Below, piece after piece: positions 8,688 to 17,842 of a stretch of DNA of 47,151 nucleotides (positions are counted from its first letter, which is position 1; each line of letters opens with the position of its first letter). This DNA is from Syntrophomonas sp. UBA1368 (GTDB lineage Bacteria > Bacillota > Syntrophomonadia > Syntrophomonadales > Syntrophomonadaceae), in NCBI GenBank assembly GCA_002305965.1, contig DBRM01000079.1, forward strand, positions 29,626 through 76,776. The letters are read 5' to 3'. The notes under the pieces were generated by a model that saw nothing but the letters and a program-made list of their open reading frames with translations, made no database searches and was not told the DNA's origin. A program made the position numbers and the translations under genes.

Positions 8688-10436
8688 TCAGCGAACCATA
8701 GCCTTCCCTTCATATACGATCCCCCGCTGTACATCCAAGGTGATCTCCATATCATCAACCATCAGACTGGTCGCTTCTTTTGCCCCGACGATAACCGGAA
8801 TTTTAGCATTTAACCCCATAATGGCTGCATCAGAAGTAAGACCGCCTTCTTCAGCTATAATCGCTGTAATGTTCTGCAGATATGGCGCCAAACTGCTGTC
8901 AGCTCCATGGGTAACAATGATGTCTGCGGGCTTGATCTTGTGCAAGTCATCAGCCGTTTTTATGACTTTGACCCTTCCGGAAACCGGCGCCACGCCAATT
9001 CCCATTCCCCTGGTCAAAATTTTCCCTACCACATGCACTTTTAATAAATTGGTGGCGCCGGAAAATCCTGTGGGGACCCCGGCGGTAAGTACGACCAGAT
9101 CGCCGTATTTAATAAACCCCGCTTCAACGGCGTTTTTTACCGATATGTCGAACAACGCATCTGTGCCCGAGGTATCTGGAATCAGTATGGGATAAACCCC
9201 CCAGACCAATGCCAGTTTATTATAGATCCCGGGATCGGGAGTAGCCGCAATGATAGTAGAATAAGGCCGGTATTTGGCCACCATCTTGGCTGTGTATCCG
9301 GAACGGGTGGCTGAAATAATAGCTGCTGCTTCCAGGCTCATGGCGGTAGCGCAGGTAGCATAACTGATGGCGTCGGTTACCGATATGTCACCCCAGGTTT
9401 TTTTCTTGCGTAAAATCTCTTCATAAGGAAGCGCTTCTTCTGCCCGTTTCGCTATACGAGCCATAGTCTGCACAACTTCTACCGGATATTTCCCGGCAGC
9501 TGTTTCACCGGATAACATGATCGCATCTGCCCCGTCAAAAATAGCATTGGCCACGTCAGAAACTTCTGCCCGGGTTGGGCGGGGATTTACGATCATGGAA
9601 TCCAACATCTGGGTAGCTATGATCACCATTTTACCAACCGGATGGCATTTTCCCATAATGGTCTTCTGCACCAGCGGCACATCTTCAGCGGGAATTTCCA
9701 CTCCCAAATCGCCTCTGGCTACCATTATCCCATCCGCGATCTGGATAATGTCATCCAGGTTATCAACGCCTGACTGGCTTTCGATCTTGGCAATTATTTC
9801 AACATCAGCCTGGCGCTTTTCCAGCAGCCGCCTTATATCCAGAATATCCTCGGCTTTGGTTGTAAAAGAAGCCGCAATGAAATCAACTTTATGGTCAATC
9901 CCAAAATTAATATCATCTATATCCTTTTGGCTTAAGAATGGCATATTGATCCTGACTCCCGGAACATTGATCCCCTTTTTCTCCCCCAGTTCACCGCCAT
10001 TTATTACCGTACATATAATGTCAGTGTCTGTGGTCTCTTCAACCATTAAGTTGATTAAACCATCAGCCAGCAAGATGGTTGTACCTTTTTTTACCTCCCG
10101 CGGTAAATTGGGATAGTTTACGAAGACTTCCCGGTTATCCCCCGCAGCTTCCCGGATGGTCAACACAAAACGCTGCCCGGACTTAAGCAGAACTTTTCCT
10201 TCTTTTAGGAGGCCTGTCCTGATTTCCGGCCCTTTTGTATCCAGCATGATGGCCAGCGGGCGCCCGCTTCTTGCTGCAGCCTGGCGGAGATTATCAATCC
10301 GCCTCTGGTGTTCTTCATACGTGCCGTGGGAAAAGTTCAGCCGGGCTACATTCATACCGGCTTCAATCATTTTATCCAGAACTTCCGGCTGCTCACTGGC
10401 CGGGCCTATTGTACAAATGATTTTTGTTTTTCTCAA
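8688..10436 (-). CDS. pyk: Pyruvate kinase with C-terminal phosphohistidine-like domain
   Basis: Converts phosphoenolpyruvate and ADP to pyruvate and ATP, ending glycolysis. The core has MRKTKIICTIGPAS at the start, LDTKGPEIRTG, the active-site MVARGDLGVEIP segment and MLSGETAAGKYP. An extra domain of about 90 residues at the C-terminus resembles the PEP-utiliser mobile domain found in Bacillus-type enzymes. In that domain the histidine of the TSHAA motif is aspartate (TSDAA), so it is unlikely to carry phosphate. I prefer the TTG at 10436: GAGGTG lies six bases before it and it yields the standard MRKTK start. A GTG at 10445 overlaps the ribosome site. pfkA ends 18 bp upstream, so the two genes are co-transcribed. 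Confidence 0.95.
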   Translation of the reverse strand: MRKTKIICTIGPASEQPEVLDKMIEAGMNVARLNFSHGTYEEHQRRIDNLRQAAARSGRPLAIMLDTKGPEIRTGLLKEGKVLLKSGQRFVLTIREAAGDNREVFVNYPNLPREVKKGTTILLADGLINLMVEETTDTDIICTVINGGELGEKKGINVPGVRINMPFLSQKDIDDINFGIDHKVDFIAASFTTKAEDILDIRRLLEKRQADVEIIAKIESQSGVDNLDDIIQIADGIMVARGDLGVEIPAEDVPLVQKTIMGKCHPVGKMVIIATQMLDSMIVNPRPTRAEVSDVANAIFDGADAIMLSGETAAGKYPVEVVQTMARIAKRAEEALPYEEILRKKKTWGDISVTDAISYATCATAMSLEAAAIISATRSGYTAKMVAKYRPYSTIIAATPDPGIYNKLALVWGVYPILIPDTSGTDALFDISVKNAVEAGFIKYGDLVVLTAGVPTGFSGATNLLKVHVVGKILTRGMGIGVAPVSGRVKVIKTADDLHKIKPADIIVTHGADSSLAPYLQNITAIIAEEGGLTSDAAIMGLNAKIPVIVGAKEATSLMVDDMEITLDVQRGIVYEGKAMVR

Positions 10437-10454
10437 TCCATTCACCTCGATTAC

Positions 10455-11411
10455 TTATCTTGCCAGTATTCGGGCTATTTCGAAAAGATCCAGTTCCAAA
10501 GTCTTGCTGCCACGTATAATTTCCTGCAGCGGGACCGGTCGTATCCTGATATCATAACCTGCCATCATCGCATTACTCCTGCCTTCGGCTATATAATCAA
10601 CGGCTGCTTTCCCCATGCAGGAGGCTAATATCCGGTCAACTGCCGTAGGCATACCACCCCTTTGCATATGCCCCAGAATACTGACCCGGGTTTCATGCCC
10701 GGTATTCTTCTGGATAAAATCTTTTAGTTCCATAACCGGGTAGACTCCTTCTGCTACAATAATAATACTATGAAGTTTGCCCCGATCAATTCCCATTTCA
10801 ATTTTTTCTATCACTTGTTTCAAATCAGGCTCGATCTCAGGGATGAGAATGGATTCCGCCCCCCCGGCTACACCTGCTGTCAGAGCTATTTCCCCGCAAT
10901 CCCTTCCCATTACTTCAATAATAAAAATACGCCCGTGACTGGTTGCTGTATCACGAATTCGATTGATTGCTTCCAGAGCAGTGTTTACTGCCGTATCAAA
11001 ACCAATGGATTTTGTATAGACAATATCATTATCGATGGTAGCCGGAATAGCAATTGAATTGATTCCTAATTTGGAAAATTCATAGGCTCCCTTGATGCTG
11101 CCATTGCCGCCGATCACTACCAGATTTCCAATGCCTTTGTTATGCAAATTCTCAAATGCAGCCCGGCGCCCCTCGTCAGTCATAAATGCCTGGGAGCGTG
11201 ACGTTTTTAAAACAGTTCCCCCACGATGAATAATATCTGCTACAGAACCAAGCGACATTTTGGTCAGCTGTCCGGCGATCAGCCCCTCAAATCCATGGCT
11301 TACACCAAAAACCTGCATGTCTCTGTAAATGCCGGTTCTGACTACCGCCCTGATGGCTGCATTCATGCCGGGCGCATCTCCGCCGCTGGTCAACACTGCT
11401 ACTTTCTTCAC
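10455..11411 (-). CDS. pfkA: ATP-dependent 6-phosphofructokinase
   Basis: Phosphorylates fructose 6-phosphate, the committed step of glycolysis. At 318 residues it has the usual bacterial PfkA length. TSGGDAPGMNAA (about 8-19) forms the ATP loop, with GGNGSIKGA, the catalytic PATIDNDI and the substrate-binding MGRDCG further on. The glycine right after GGD is typical of neither the PPi form nor a degenerate copy; the motif here is GGDAPGMN, as in ATP enzymes. The start is GTG with GCAGGAGG upstream. It lies 101 bp after dnaE and directly before pyk, an arrangement known in Firmicutes, and it likely belongs to the dnaE transcript. Confidence 0.96.
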   Translation of the reverse strand: MKKVAVLTSGGDAPGMNAAIRAVVRTGIYRDMQVFGVSHGFEGLIAGQLTKMSLGSVADIIHRGGTVLKTSRSQAFMTDEGRRAAFENLHNKGIGNLVVIGGNGSIKGAYEFSKLGINSIAIPATIDNDIVYTKSIGFDTAVNTALEAINRIRDTATSHGRIFIIEVMGRDCGEIALTAGVAGGAESILIPEIEPDLKQVIEKIEMGIDRGKLHSIIIVAEGVYPVMELKDFIQKNTGHETRVSILGHMQRGGMPTAVDRILASCMGKAAVDYIAEGRSNAMMAGYDIRIRPVPLQEIIRGSKTLELDLFEIARILAR

Positions 11412-11512
11412 CTTTACCTCCTGCTGATTACATGTCCTGTCACGAAGGGATCATTTATTTTATAGTCTTCTCCCAAACAACTTGCAATCATGCAGTTATA
11501 AGCCTTATTAAT

Positions 11513-14500
11513 TTAATGGAACCATATATTGTGTTTGTGCAGTATGGCCGACAGCTCCTTTTTTATAGCAGTTCCTGCTTCCACTTTATATTCATCATTT
11601 AAAACAATGGTCCTTCTGTCCGGTAAATGTAAAACCACGTCCACCTCTCCCGGATACTTCTTTAATACTTGCAGTAATTTTGCCCGTTCCGGATCGCTCT
11701 TTTGACCGGTCAGACGGATATGCAGCTCTTCAATATTTTTATTTAGGGGGAATACCTTGCGTACGATGATTTTCGGCTGATCCTCCCGGTTGTCAAAATA
11801 CCCTTCCACGATCACCGCTCTTTGAGCTTGCAGCGTATCAATATTGCTGTTGAAGGCAGAGGGAAACAGCATCATTTCCATTCTGCCTCCATGATCCTCC
11901 AGGGAAAAGCGGGCATAAAGCTCTCCTTTACGGCTGCGTTTCTTTTCCAGATTGATCACGGTTCCTGCTACCCTTACGTATTCTTCATCGGCTGCCGGTG
12001 TAAGATCGCATAAATTCCAGGTGGTGACCAGGGGCAGCACTTTCTCGAACTCATCCAGGGGGTTGGCTGAAACGTAAAATCCCAGGACTTCTTTTTCCAG
12101 CCGCAATAAATCAGCAATATCCATTTCGCCTTGAACGCCGGGAACCGGCTCTTCGATCCTGATTTCATCATCACCAAACAAGGATAATTGATTACTGTTG
12201 GCATTTATTTTTATCTGTGCCGCCAGGTTTATACATTCATCCATAACTGACAGACATTCTTTGCGGGTCATATCAAGCGAATCAAAACACCCGGCAAGGA
12301 TCAGATTCTCCACCACCCGTTTATTGATCTGCGTCAGATCGACCCGGCAGCAAAAATCAAACAGTGACGTAAACGGGGCTGATTTTCTCTCCTGAACGAT
12401 GGTTTTGACTGCAGCCAGACCCACATTTTTTATTGCTCCCAGGCCGAAACGGATGCCTTGACTGGCAACCGTAAAGTTTTCATAGCTTTCATTGATATCA
12501 GGAGGAAGGAATTCGATCCCCAGGCGCAGACATTCCCGCAGGTAAAAAACAACCTTATCCTGATTATCGATCACACTGGTCAAAAAGGCACACATAAATT
12601 CCGCCGGATAATGAGCCTTCAGCCAGGCGGTCTGATAAGATATCATTGCATAAGCTGCTGAATGGCTCTTATTGAATCCGTATCCGGCAAAGCTTTCCAT
12701 TAAATCGAATAACCTGGCACTGATATTGGCATCCACCTGATTTTTTTCCGCTCCGCTGATAAATTTTTCCCGCTGAGCTATCAATTCCTGCAGCTTTTTC
12801 TTGCCCATCGCCCGGCGCAGGACATCTGCTTCTCCCATGGTAAAAGATGCGATCACACTGGCAATGCTCATGACCTGTTCCTGATATAGGATAACCCCGT
12901 AAGTTTCTTTCAGGATCGGTTCCAAAGAAGAATGCATATATTCTATTTTCTGTTTATTATGTTTGCGGCTGATAAAATCCTCCACCATACCGCTGCCTAG
13001 TGGTCCGGGCCGATATAAAGCAATAACCGCAATAATATCTTCAAAACAGTTTGGTTTCATTTCACTTAGGATGCGGCGCAGCCCGTCACTTTCCAGCTGG
13101 AAGACACCGATGGTCTCTCCTGCTGACAGGAGATCATATACCGCTTTGTCATCCAGGGACAGGTTATCGATATCCACAGTTATTCCGCGGCTTTTGGCAA
13201 TAATTTCAACGGCACGGTCGATGACGGTCAATGTACGCAGACCTAATATATCCATTTTTAAGAGTCCGATATCTTCCACAGTTTCTTTCGTAAACTGGGT
13301 GATCACATGCCCGTCAACGGTCTTGGCCAATGGAAGCAGGTTGGTCAGTGTTTCCTGCCCTATCACTACGCCGGCGGCATGAATGGATGAATGACGGGGC
13401 ATACCTTCGATAGCCCTGGCTATATCGATTATTTTGCGGGCATTATAATCGCTGCGGTAAAATTCACTGAGCTCTGCAGATATCTTCAGGGAGTTATCGA
13501 TGGTGACCCCGATTTGTTCAGGGATCATCTTGGCGATCTTGTCCACTTCTCCGTAAGGAATATCCAGTGCCCGGCCCACATCGCGAATGGCAGCCCGGGC
13601 TGCTAAAGTCCCGAAAGTAATGATCTGTGCCACTTTGTCATTGCCGTATGTTTCAATAATATATTCGATCACCCGATCTCTTTTTTCGAAACAAAAATCT
13701 ATATCTATATCGGGCATGCTTACTCTTTCCGGATTTAAAAAACGTTCAAACAGCAAATTATAGCGCAAAGGATCAATGGTGGTGATCCCCAGCAAATACG
13801 AAACCAAACTGCCGGCTGCCGAACCCCGGCCCGGACCTACCGGAACTTTATTCTCCTTAGCCCAGCGGACCAGATCCCATACAATTAAAAAATAGGCAGC
13901 AAAGCCCATATCAATGATAGTCTGCAATTCATACTCGACTCGAACTTTAACTTCGGGTGCCGGATCGGGATATTTTTCTGCAAATTTATCCTCTACAAGC
14001 CGGCGCAGGTAAATTTCCTCCGTATCCCCGGGCGGCAGATTAAAATAAGGCAGGTAGAATTTACTAAAGTCAAACTCAACATTACATTGTTCAGCAATGC
14101 GCAGGCTGTTGGTTATCGCATCAGGGCGCCAGGCAAAGAGCTGCGACATTTCCTCGGTGCTTTTCAGATAAAACTCATTACCCGGAAACCGCATTCTCTG
14201 CTCATCGGAAACTACTGTTCCAGTCTGAATACACAACAAGACGTCATGGACCGCCGCGTCGCTTTGATTGATATAATGCGCATCATTGGCTGCCACCACC
14301 GGTATCCCTGTTTCATCGCTGATTTTACTTAAGAGCTTACACACCGTTTTTTCTTCAGGGATTCCGTGATCCTGCAATTCCAAATAAAAATTGCCCCGTC
14401 CAAACAATTCATCATAATAGCGGGCCATTTCTACTGCTGCTGAATAATTTCCCGCCAGGAGCAATTGGGGTATTTCTCCTGCCAGGCAGCTGGACATTGC

Positions 14501-14902
14501 GATCAGGCCTTGATGGTATTTTTCCAGCAATTCCTTGTCCACCCGGGGTTTATAATAGAATCCATCGATAAAAGCAAGACTCACGATCTTAACCAGATTC
14601 TGATACCCTTGCTCATCTTTAGCCAGTAATATAAAATGGGCCAGATTGTCATCAATTTTAGGTTGTTTATCAAAGCGGCTGCGGGGTGCTATATATATTT
14701 CACAGCCTATGACAGGCTTAATCCCTCTTTTTTTAGCCGAGCGATAAAAATCTATGACCCCATATAAAACCCCATGATCAGTAATTGCCACTGCCGGCAT
14801 CCCCTGATCAGCACAATGAGCAATCATTTCATCGACCCGGCAGGCACCGTCTAACAAGCTGTATTCCGAGTGGTTATGTAAATGTACAAATCCCTGCCCC
14901 AT
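11513..14902 (-). CDS. dnaE: DNA polymerase III subunit alpha (DnaE type)
   Basis: A replicative C-family polymerase of 1129 residues, the length of DnaE1. Domains in order: PHP (HLHNHSEYSLLDGA at 7-20), the palm with catalytic aspartates in PDIDIDF (about 400) and MDILGLRTL (about 550), fingers, tandem HhH (about 800-870), a beta-clamp motif NQLSLF (about 905) and an OB-fold (about 985-1060). The start is an ATG with GGGGAGAG upstream. Firmicutes usually also carry PolC, in which case DnaE extends primers; PolC is not in this window. It is transcribed with the upstream ybaK-like gene (33 bp apart) and probably with pfkA-pyk. Confidence 0.96.
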   Translation of the reverse strand: MGQGFVHLHNHSEYSLLDGACRVDEMIAHCADQGMPAVAITDHGVLYGVIDFYRSAKKRGIKPVIGCEIYIAPRSRFDKQPKIDDNLAHFILLAKDEQGYQNLVKIVSLAFIDGFYYKPRVDKELLEKYHQGLIAMSSCLAGEIPQLLLAGNYSAAVEMARYYDELFGRGNFYLELQDHGIPEEKTVCKLLSKISDETGIPVVAANDAHYINQSDAAVHDVLLCIQTGTVVSDEQRMRFPGNEFYLKSTEEMSQLFAWRPDAITNSLRIAEQCNVEFDFSKFYLPYFNLPPGDTEEIYLRRLVEDKFAEKYPDPAPEVKVRVEYELQTIIDMGFAAYFLIVWDLVRWAKENKVPVGPGRGSAAGSLVSYLLGITTIDPLRYNLLFERFLNPERVSMPDIDIDFCFEKRDRVIEYIIETYGNDKVAQIITFGTLAARAAIRDVGRALDIPYGEVDKIAKMIPEQIGVTIDNSLKISAELSEFYRSDYNARKIIDIARAIEGMPRHSSIHAAGVVIGQETLTNLLPLAKTVDGHVITQFTKETVEDIGLLKMDILGLRTLTVIDRAVEIIAKSRGITVDIDNLSLDDKAVYDLLSAGETIGVFQLESDGLRRILSEMKPNCFEDIIAVIALYRPGPLGSGMVEDFISRKHNKQKIEYMHSSLEPILKETYGVILYQEQVMSIASVIASFTMGEADVLRRAMGKKKLQELIAQREKFISGAEKNQVDANISARLFDLMESFAGYGFNKSHSAAYAMISYQTAWLKAHYPAEFMCAFLTSVIDNQDKVVFYLRECLRLGIEFLPPDINESYENFTVASQGIRFGLGAIKNVGLAAVKTIVQERKSAPFTSLFDFCCRVDLTQINKRVVENLILAGCFDSLDMTRKECLSVMDECINLAAQIKINANSNQLSLFGDDEIRIEEPVPGVQGEMDIADLLRLEKEVLGFYVSANPLDEFEKVLPLVTTWNLCDLTPAADEEYVRVAGTVINLEKKRSRKGELYARFSLEDHGGRMEMMLFPSAFNSNIDTLQAQRAVIVEGYFDNREDQPKIIVRKVFPLNKNIEELHIRLTGQKSDPERAKLLQVLKKYPGEVDVVLHLPDRRTIVLNDEYKVEAGTAIKKELSAILHKHNIWFH

Positions 14903-14935
14903 ATTTCTCTCCCCTGCAATAAAATTCTACCAGAC

Positions 14936-15406
14936 TTAAGCAATGAGTGATACCTGACAAGGCTGTCCTCCTGTTATCCGGCAAAGTTCCTCAAAACTTA
15001 TGGGCAGCGCCGTATTACTGGTGCCGGCAGCTGCATAGACCACATCATAGCGTCTCAGGCTTTCATCTAAAAACACCGGCACTTCCTGCTTCAAGGCAAA
15101 GGGACAGACCCCGCCGATTGAAAAACCGGTGACCTGCTCCACCTCTTCAGCATTCGCCATTCGTACCCGCGAGCCAACCAACTCCTTCACCGCCTTGTTG
15201 TCAATTTTGACGTCGCCGGCGGAAACGATCAGTAAATAATCGTCATTTTTAGTTTTAAATAAAATCGATTTGGCGATTTGCCCCACTTCGGTTCCCAATG
15301 CCTGGGCAGCCAGATATGAAGTGCTGGTATCTTCCTCCAGAACGATGATTTTTAGTTCCGGATTGCGGCTATTTAAAAATGTTCTCACTTTTTCGATCTT
15401 GTCCAC
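14936..15406 (-). CDS. YbaK/EbsC-family aminoacyl-tRNA deacylase
   Basis: The 156-residue protein has the YbaK/ProX fold. Signs are the AAQALGTEVGQIAKSILFK segment, with the conserved lysine of the deacylase active site, and GGVCPFAL near 103-110. Members hydrolyse mischarged tRNAs, for example Cys-tRNA(Pro). The exact substrate is not readable here. The start is GTG with GAGGTGGG upstream. It is the first gene of a minus-strand run into dnaE (33 bp gap). A tRNA-Pro gene elsewhere in the window is not linked to it. Confidence 0.88.
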   Translation of the reverse strand: MDKIEKVRTFLNSRNPELKIIVLEEDTSTSYLAAQALGTEVGQIAKSILFKTKNDDYLLIVSAGDVKIDNKAVKELVGSRVRMANAEEVEQVTGFSIGGVCPFALKQEVPVFLDESLRRYDVVYAAAGTSNTALPISFEELCRITGGQPCQVSLIA

Positions 15407-15484
15407 CTAAACCCACCTCATTTTGCTCATAAATTATCTCTTCCATTATAACTTTCTTCTGTTGTTTTATCTGTTGAATAAATA

Positions 15485-15511
15485 AAATCGGTCCTAAAAA
15501 AAGACCGATTT
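15485..15511 (-). terminator. Terminator after the SASP gene
   Basis: A 9-bp perfect stem (AAATCGGTC / GACCGATTT) with an A-rich loop. Read on the minus strand it lies 12 bases beyond the SASP stop and is followed by a T-rich stretch. Confidence 0.7.
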
Positions 15512-15522
15512 GAGAAAATTAT

Positions 15523-15729
15523 TTACGGGCTCAATGTTTTTCGTTGTTCTTTCAGCCTTTTATGCACTAATCCGCCGATCCGGCCGCAGACTTCATTGGT
15601 CAAAGCTCCCCATCCTTCCGCTTGTACCTGTTCCCATATACCCAGTTCTTTGGCAATTTCAATTTTCAGCAGATCCTTCTCCGAAAGCAACTTGGGGGTT
15701 TTCCGCTGTTTCCTTTTCACAGGCGTCAT
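15523..15729 (-). CDS. Small acid-soluble spore protein, alpha/beta type (SspF-like)
   Basis: A 68-residue basic protein. KIEIAKELGIWEQVQAEGWG and the C-terminal CGRIGGLVHKRL follow the pattern of alpha/beta SASPs, closest in memory to SspF (KYELAKDLG...GGWG). Such proteins coat spore DNA and protect it from UV and heat, and are degraded on germination. ATG 15729 was chosen because GAGGAGGT precedes it; an ATG 18 bases earlier overlaps that site. A CATAGTA sequence (15757-15763 on the minus strand) could be a sigma-G -10 element, but no convincing -35 was found. This gene is the main evidence that the organism sporulates. Confidence 0.85.
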   Translation of the reverse strand: MTPVKRKQRKTPKLLSEKDLLKIEIAKELGIWEQVQAEGWGALTNEVCGRIGGLVHKRLKEQRKTLSP

Positions 15730-15783
15730 AGTAAGATACCTCCTCATTATTTACCTTACTATGCCCGCAGAAGCGTCATACTA

Positions 15784-16494
15784 TTATTTAAAACTTTCAA
15801 TAAAGCGGTAGAACGCATTTAGATCTCCACGCCAATCAGGTGTATAATCTGCCCCGTTATCGATCAGCAAATTTTCCACTAAAAACGTCTTCATCCCGAT
15901 GGTTCCGGCTGGCAAATCTTCTCCGATATCATTCCCCACCATCAGACATTCCTCAGCTTTCACATTGAGATAATCCAGGATTTCCTCATAATATTCAGGG
16001 TGAGGTTTGCAAAAATGCATGATCTCATAAGAAGTTATCAATTCAAATTCAAAATGCTCCAACCCAGCCCAGGCCAATCGTTGTTTCAATGCTGTCAATG
16101 GGAATACAGCATTGGTGGCAATCACCACTCTGATATCCCGGGCTTGCAGTCTTTCCATCATTTGAGGGATCCCCGCAAAGGGCTTGCTATACTTTTGCAG
16201 GACTGGAAAACCTTCCGCATAAAACTTGTTGAAGAATTCCTTGATGGGATCCTCTTCCCAACCGGTTGCAGCAAAAAAATCTCTCATAAAAGCTTGCTCA
16301 TTGGTTGTTTCCGGGTCTTTATCAGCAATCATTATCTCGGTAGATTTATATACCTGTTCCACTAACCGGTGACCGTCAGCAACTCCTTCACTGTTTGCCA
16401 TAAGCACCATTTGGCGAAAATAATGGGGCAGAAACTGCTGCATGTCAATGTCGAGCAAAGTCCCGTCCAGATCAAATAATACTGCCTTAAACAT
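15784..16494 (-). CDS. HAD-superfamily phosphatase (subfamily I)
   Basis: A 236-residue HAD hydrolase: DLDGTLLD (motif I, nucleophile Asp), ATNAVFPL (motif II), a lysine in FCKPHPEYYEE, and VGNDIGEDL (motif IV acids). An alpha-helical cap lies between motifs I and II, as in the YjjG/phosphoglycolate phosphatase group. The substrate is unknown. ATG 16494 was chosen, preceded by AAGGAG; a TTG 24 bases earlier would add MDKGQGER with no ribosome site. It is separated from the divergent gene at 16664 by a 169-bp AT-rich spacer that probably holds promoters for both. Confidence 0.9.
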   Translation of the reverse strand: MFKAVLFDLDGTLLDIDMQQFLPHYFRQMVLMANSEGVADGHRLVEQVYKSTEIMIADKDPETTNEQAFMRDFFAATGWEEDPIKEFFNKFYAEGFPVLQKYSKPFAGIPQMMERLQARDIRVVIATNAVFPLTALKQRLAWAGLEHFEFELITSYEIMHFCKPHPEYYEEILDYLNVKAEECLMVGNDIGEDLPAGTIGMKTFLVENLLIDNGADYTPDWRGDLNAFYRFIESFK

Positions 16495-16663
16495 TCTTTC
16501 TCCTTGTCCTTTGTCCAATTATTTGGTGAGAACATTAAATAAAATTTTAACCCGCTTTACCTAGAAAAGAAAGTAAATTTAATTCGGCGTTATAAAAGCA
16601 GGATTATTTGGAAATATATAGAATTTATACTGACAATATTTTTTAGGGAGGATGATTATTCAC

Positions 16664-17842
16664 ATGTTTAATACTTTTTTGAATAAAACAGAGTGGCACT
16701 TTCTCGATTTGAGTGCATTATTATCCTTTAATCCGGAGCAAATTCTATTCTATTATTATAATTCCTATCTTAAAATACCTCTCACCGTATACGTTGAATT
16801 GACCCAGCTGGCTAAAAAAGAGAGGGATCTGCAAGCACCTCTTTTTTCCTGGTTGGAGCTTTTTGAGGATCACCTGCAGGTGACTGCGGATATTCTTGGT
16901 TTATCAGAATCAAAGTTTTTACATACCATCGGCCCTTATTACTACCCCTGTACAAACAGCCGTTTCTATTTCACCAAAGCCCCATCACCTTCGGAAGTGA
17001 TCACCGCAGCTGATATGAACAGGCTGCTCGAATTGGACACTTCCCTGCCTATCAGCCGGGAAATTTTAAGTTACTCGAAAAGCCGGAAAGATAATAAAAA
17101 GCCCAAAAACATAGAAGAACTGGTCAAAGATATCTCCATGAGCCTTGCTGCTTTAACCGAAATTGACAAACTGGAAAAGCATATCGATTACCTGGGAAAA
17201 TGTCTGGAGCAGCGTTATCAAATCGTGGAGCAGGAAGATTTTTATCCCCAGGAACCGGATAATCAGCCAGAGAAACCGGAAAAAATGAATCTCTCCTCTC
17301 ATGAAAATAATAATTTAGTCAGCTTCATACTACCCAATGCCTGGAGAAAAAAATACGATGACGCTTTTGGCCACTTCAGCCATGACACAAAAGTTTATTT
17401 GATCCGTTACCGGGAATTTGAAAAATCCCTGGAACGTTTCAAAAAAGTGCTGGCGGAATGGAACAATCATAAATGGAACTTAACCGACAAGTGTTTCGAG
17501 GATATAGCAGTACTGGAATCCAAGCTCAAAACAGCCAAGGCAGGTTTAGTGATTTATAAAAATATATTAAACAAGTCTTGCGTTCACGCTGATTATCAAA
17601 AACACGAGTCATTGGTGCTGTTTAAATATTACCTGGAAACCGGACGTGCCTCTGAAATTCAGGAATGTATGAATCTTTACGAAGAAGAACGTCATTGGGC
17701 AGAAATAAAAGAAAGCCAGGCAAGGATCGAAAATACCATCCATTTATTGCGAAAAGATGGAGTGGATACGGATACGTTAAGTGAAGAGGTAAATACCTTC
17801 CTTAAAACTGATTTTCGTAAGCGTAAAGCTGTAAAAAGTTAA
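16664..17842 (+). CDS. Hypothetical protein, two-part with helical C-terminal half
   Basis: I do not recognise this 392-residue protein. The first part (about 1-140) is aromatic-rich, with LFYYYNSYLKIPLTVYVEL and IGPYYYPC. A lysine-rich linker (SKSRKDNKKPKN) and an acidic, proline-containing stretch (EDFYPQEPDNQPEKPEK, about 200) follow. The last 180 residues are charged and helix-prone, plausibly coiled coil (EFEKSLERFKKVLAEWNNHK). No signal peptide or transmembrane segment is seen, so it is probably cytosolic. AGGGAGG precedes the ATG at 16664; an ATG at 16652 abuts that site and is less likely. Its stop overlaps the stop of the convergent rhomboid gene by four bases. Confidence 0.8.
   Translation: MFNTFLNKTEWHFLDLSALLSFNPEQILFYYYNSYLKIPLTVYVELTQLAKKERDLQAPLFSWLELFEDHLQVTADILGLSESKFLHTIGPYYYPCTNSRFYFTKAPSPSEVITAADMNRLLELDTSLPISREILSYSKSRKDNKKPKNIEELVKDISMSLAALTEIDKLEKHIDYLGKCLEQRYQIVEQEDFYPQEPDNQPEKPEKMNLSSHENNNLVSFILPNAWRKKYDDAFGHFSHDTKVYLIRYREFEKSLERFKKVLAEWNNHKWNLTDKCFEDIAVLESKLKTAKAGLVIYKNILNKSCVHADYQKHESLVLFKYYLETGRASEIQECMNLYEEERHWAEIKESQARIENTIHLLRKDGVDTDTLSEEVNTFLKTDFRKRKAVKS

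Noticed and set aside
8641..9195. Long plus-strand frame over pyk, and many similar frames opposite dnaE, pfkA and topB
   Set aside because: They are antisense shadows of strongly recognised genes, with no ribosome sites and no family resemblance.
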